The notes beneath the pieces were generated by a model that saw nothing but the letters and a program-made list of their open reading frames with translations, was not told the DNA's origin and did no database searches. From NCBI GenBank assembly GCA_900754805.1, contig CAAEEE010000345.1, positions 1-6,532 on the forward strand: a stretch of 6,532 nucleotides of DNA. The letters are read 5' to 3'. A program made the position numbers and the translations under genes. This DNA comes from Clostridia bacterium. Its GTDB lineage: Bacteria > Bacillota > Clostridia > Peptostreptococcales > Anaerovoracaceae. Shown here piece by piece: positions 5,799 to 6,532 of this stretch. Each line of letters starts with the position of its first letter. The first letter of the stretch is position 1.

Positions 5799-6323
5799 GG
5801 CTTCTTTCCTCGGCGGAGCCGCAACCTCAGCTTCCGTTGGATATCCGATAGGAATTACCGCTCCAACCTGCTGTCCTTCCGGAATCGGGAGGACTTTTTT
5901 TAATTCAGCATCATCAAAATAGCCCTGAATAACGGTTCCGAGGCCTTTTTCGTGAGCCGCAAGACAGAATGTCTGCGCTGCGATTCCGGCATCGAACATC
6001 TGCCATCCCTCACCTTTCGGAGTCGAAAAACTTCCATCCTTATCAAAACCCGAACGGCCTTCCACGAATGTAAGAATCACAACTGCCGGCGCTCCTGCGA
6101 TTGCTTTGATATTATAGTCAAAGCCGTAAGTGCATTTGCTGTTTGCAATAGCTGCAATCTTCTCTTTGTCGTCAACCACAAGATATCTGACAATCTGCGT
6201 GTTCTCCCATGAAGGTGCAAATCTTGCGGTTTCCACGATTTCCTCAATCAGCTTTCTGTCAATTGGTTTGTCCTGAAATTTTCTTATGCTTCTTCTTTCT
6301 TTTATTCCTTTAACTAAATCCAT
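5775..6323 (-). CDS. Nitroreductase-family FMN-dependent oxidoreductase
   Basis: This 182-residue protein is a compact nitroreductase-fold flavoenzyme, which would use FMN and NAD(P)H to reduce nitro groups, quinones or similar acceptors in the cytoplasm. The N-terminal FMN-phosphate motif is clear (KERRSIRKF, 8-16), followed by APSWENTQ (36-43) in place of the usual APS-x-x-N-x-Q. The mid-protein helix AGIAAQTFCLAAHEKGLGT (112-130) and the closing GAVIPIGYPTEAE (154-166) also fit. It lacks the longer insertions of larger family members and probably works as a dimer. GGAGG at 6329-6333 lies 5 bases from ATG. Its ATG is only 20 bases after the tuf terminator U-tract, so it seems to lack its own promoter. 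Its last 24 bases overlap the convergent transporter gene. The physiological substrate is unknown. Confidence 0.92.
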   Translation of the reverse strand: MDLVKGIKERRSIRKFQDKPIDRKLIEEIVETARFAPSWENTQIVRYLVVDDKEKIAAIANSKCTYGFDYNIKAIAGAPAVVILTFVEGRSGFDKDGSFSTPKGEGWQMFDAGIAAQTFCLAAHEKGLGTVIQGYFDDAELKKVLPIPEGQQVGAVIPIGYPTEAEVAAPPRKEASELLTFI

Positions 6324-6343
6324 CTTTTCCTCCGTGTGTTTTT

Positions 6344-6368
6344 AAAAAGCGGCCCCTTGCGGAGCCGC
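6344..6368 (-). terminator. Intrinsic terminator downstream of tuf
   Basis: In the transcript, GCGGCTCC (6368-6361) pairs with GGGGCCGC (6356-6349), with one G-U pair, around a GCAA tetraloop, and five U residues follow (6348-6344). This is a strong, compact intrinsic terminator 40 bases after the tuf stop. A weaker hairpin (TGCGT/ACGCA arms, 6386-6401) precedes it. The nitroreductase ribosome binding site follows within 15 bases. Confidence 0.9.
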
Positions 6369-6408
6369 CCTCAATTTAGCTTATATGCGTTTAATGACGC
6401 AGAGATTC

Positions 6409-6532
6409 TTATTCGATAATCTCAGTAACTACACCCGAACCTACTGTTCTTCCGCCTTCACGAATAGCGAATCTAAGTCCTTCTTCGATTGCGATCGGTG
6501 TAATCAGCTTTACTTCCATGATGATGTTATCT
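6409..6532 (-). CDS. tuf: Elongation factor Tu, C-terminal 40 residues (runs off window edge)
   Basis: The minus strand encodes the end of EF-Tu domain 3, with [20 protein letters not shown] followed by [13 protein letters not shown] and TAA. EF-Tu delivers aminoacyl-tRNA to the ribosome as a GTP complex; the ITPIA and [14 protein letters not shown] segments are near-universal in its third domain. Only the C-terminus is present, so the GTPase domain and promoter lie outside the window. In several Clostridia tuf lies directly before rpmG; here 3.3 kb of other genes separate them. Confidence 0.97.
   Translation of the reverse strand, partial: DNIIMEVKLITPIAIEEGLRFAIREGGRTVGSGVVTEIIE

Noticed and set aside
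6380..6385. TATAAG as a -10 box for the nitroreductase
   Set aside because: The hexamer 17 bases upstream (GAATCT) is a poor -35 box, and the resulting transcript would still have to pass the tuf terminator.

Overview
The window looks like a stretch of chromosome from a low-to-mid-GC Gram-positive bacterium, most likely a member of the Clostridia. The grounds are strong GGAGG-type ribosome binding sites, an L10 leader of the Firmicutes terminator type, a four-cysteine L33, and a LytR-CpsA-Psr (LCP) cell-wall enzyme with several N-terminal membrane helices. Family or genus cannot be fixed from this sequence.

Almost everything reads on the minus strand, so the biological order runs from high to low coordinates. 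It starts with the last 40 codons of tuf (EF-Tu) and a strong intrinsic terminator. A small nitroreductase-family gene follows, with no room for its own promoter. Next comes the only plus-strand gene, a 10-helix EamA-type transporter, whose 3' end overlaps the nitroreductase 3' end by 24 bp. A 184-bp divergent intergenic region carries back-to-back promoters and feeds the transporter on one side and a 523-residue LCP protein on the other.

The LCP gene is followed by a perfect consensus sigma-A promoter (TTGACA, 17 bp, TATAAT), and then by the conserved cluster rpmG-secE-nusG-rplK-rplA-rplJ-rplL, which runs off the left edge inside rplL. This cluster couples a ribosomal zinc-ribbon protein (L33), the Sec channel subunit SecE, the elongation factor NusG and the two stalk regions of the large subunit (L11/L1 and L10/L12).

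Two feedback devices are readable in the cluster. A hairpin abutting the rplA ribosome binding site resembles the 23S rRNA site for L1. An L10 leader followed by an intrinsic terminator precedes rplJ. Together they would let L1 and the L10-L12 complex tune their own synthesis.

Most of the window is housekeeping and I see no wholly new system. The parts worth a second look are the 3.3 kb of non-ribosomal genes between tuf and rpmG, the LCP protein with a binding-protein-like extracellular insert, the terminator just after the LCP promoter, the promoterless nitroreductase, and the antiterminator pairing that can be drawn in the L10 leader.
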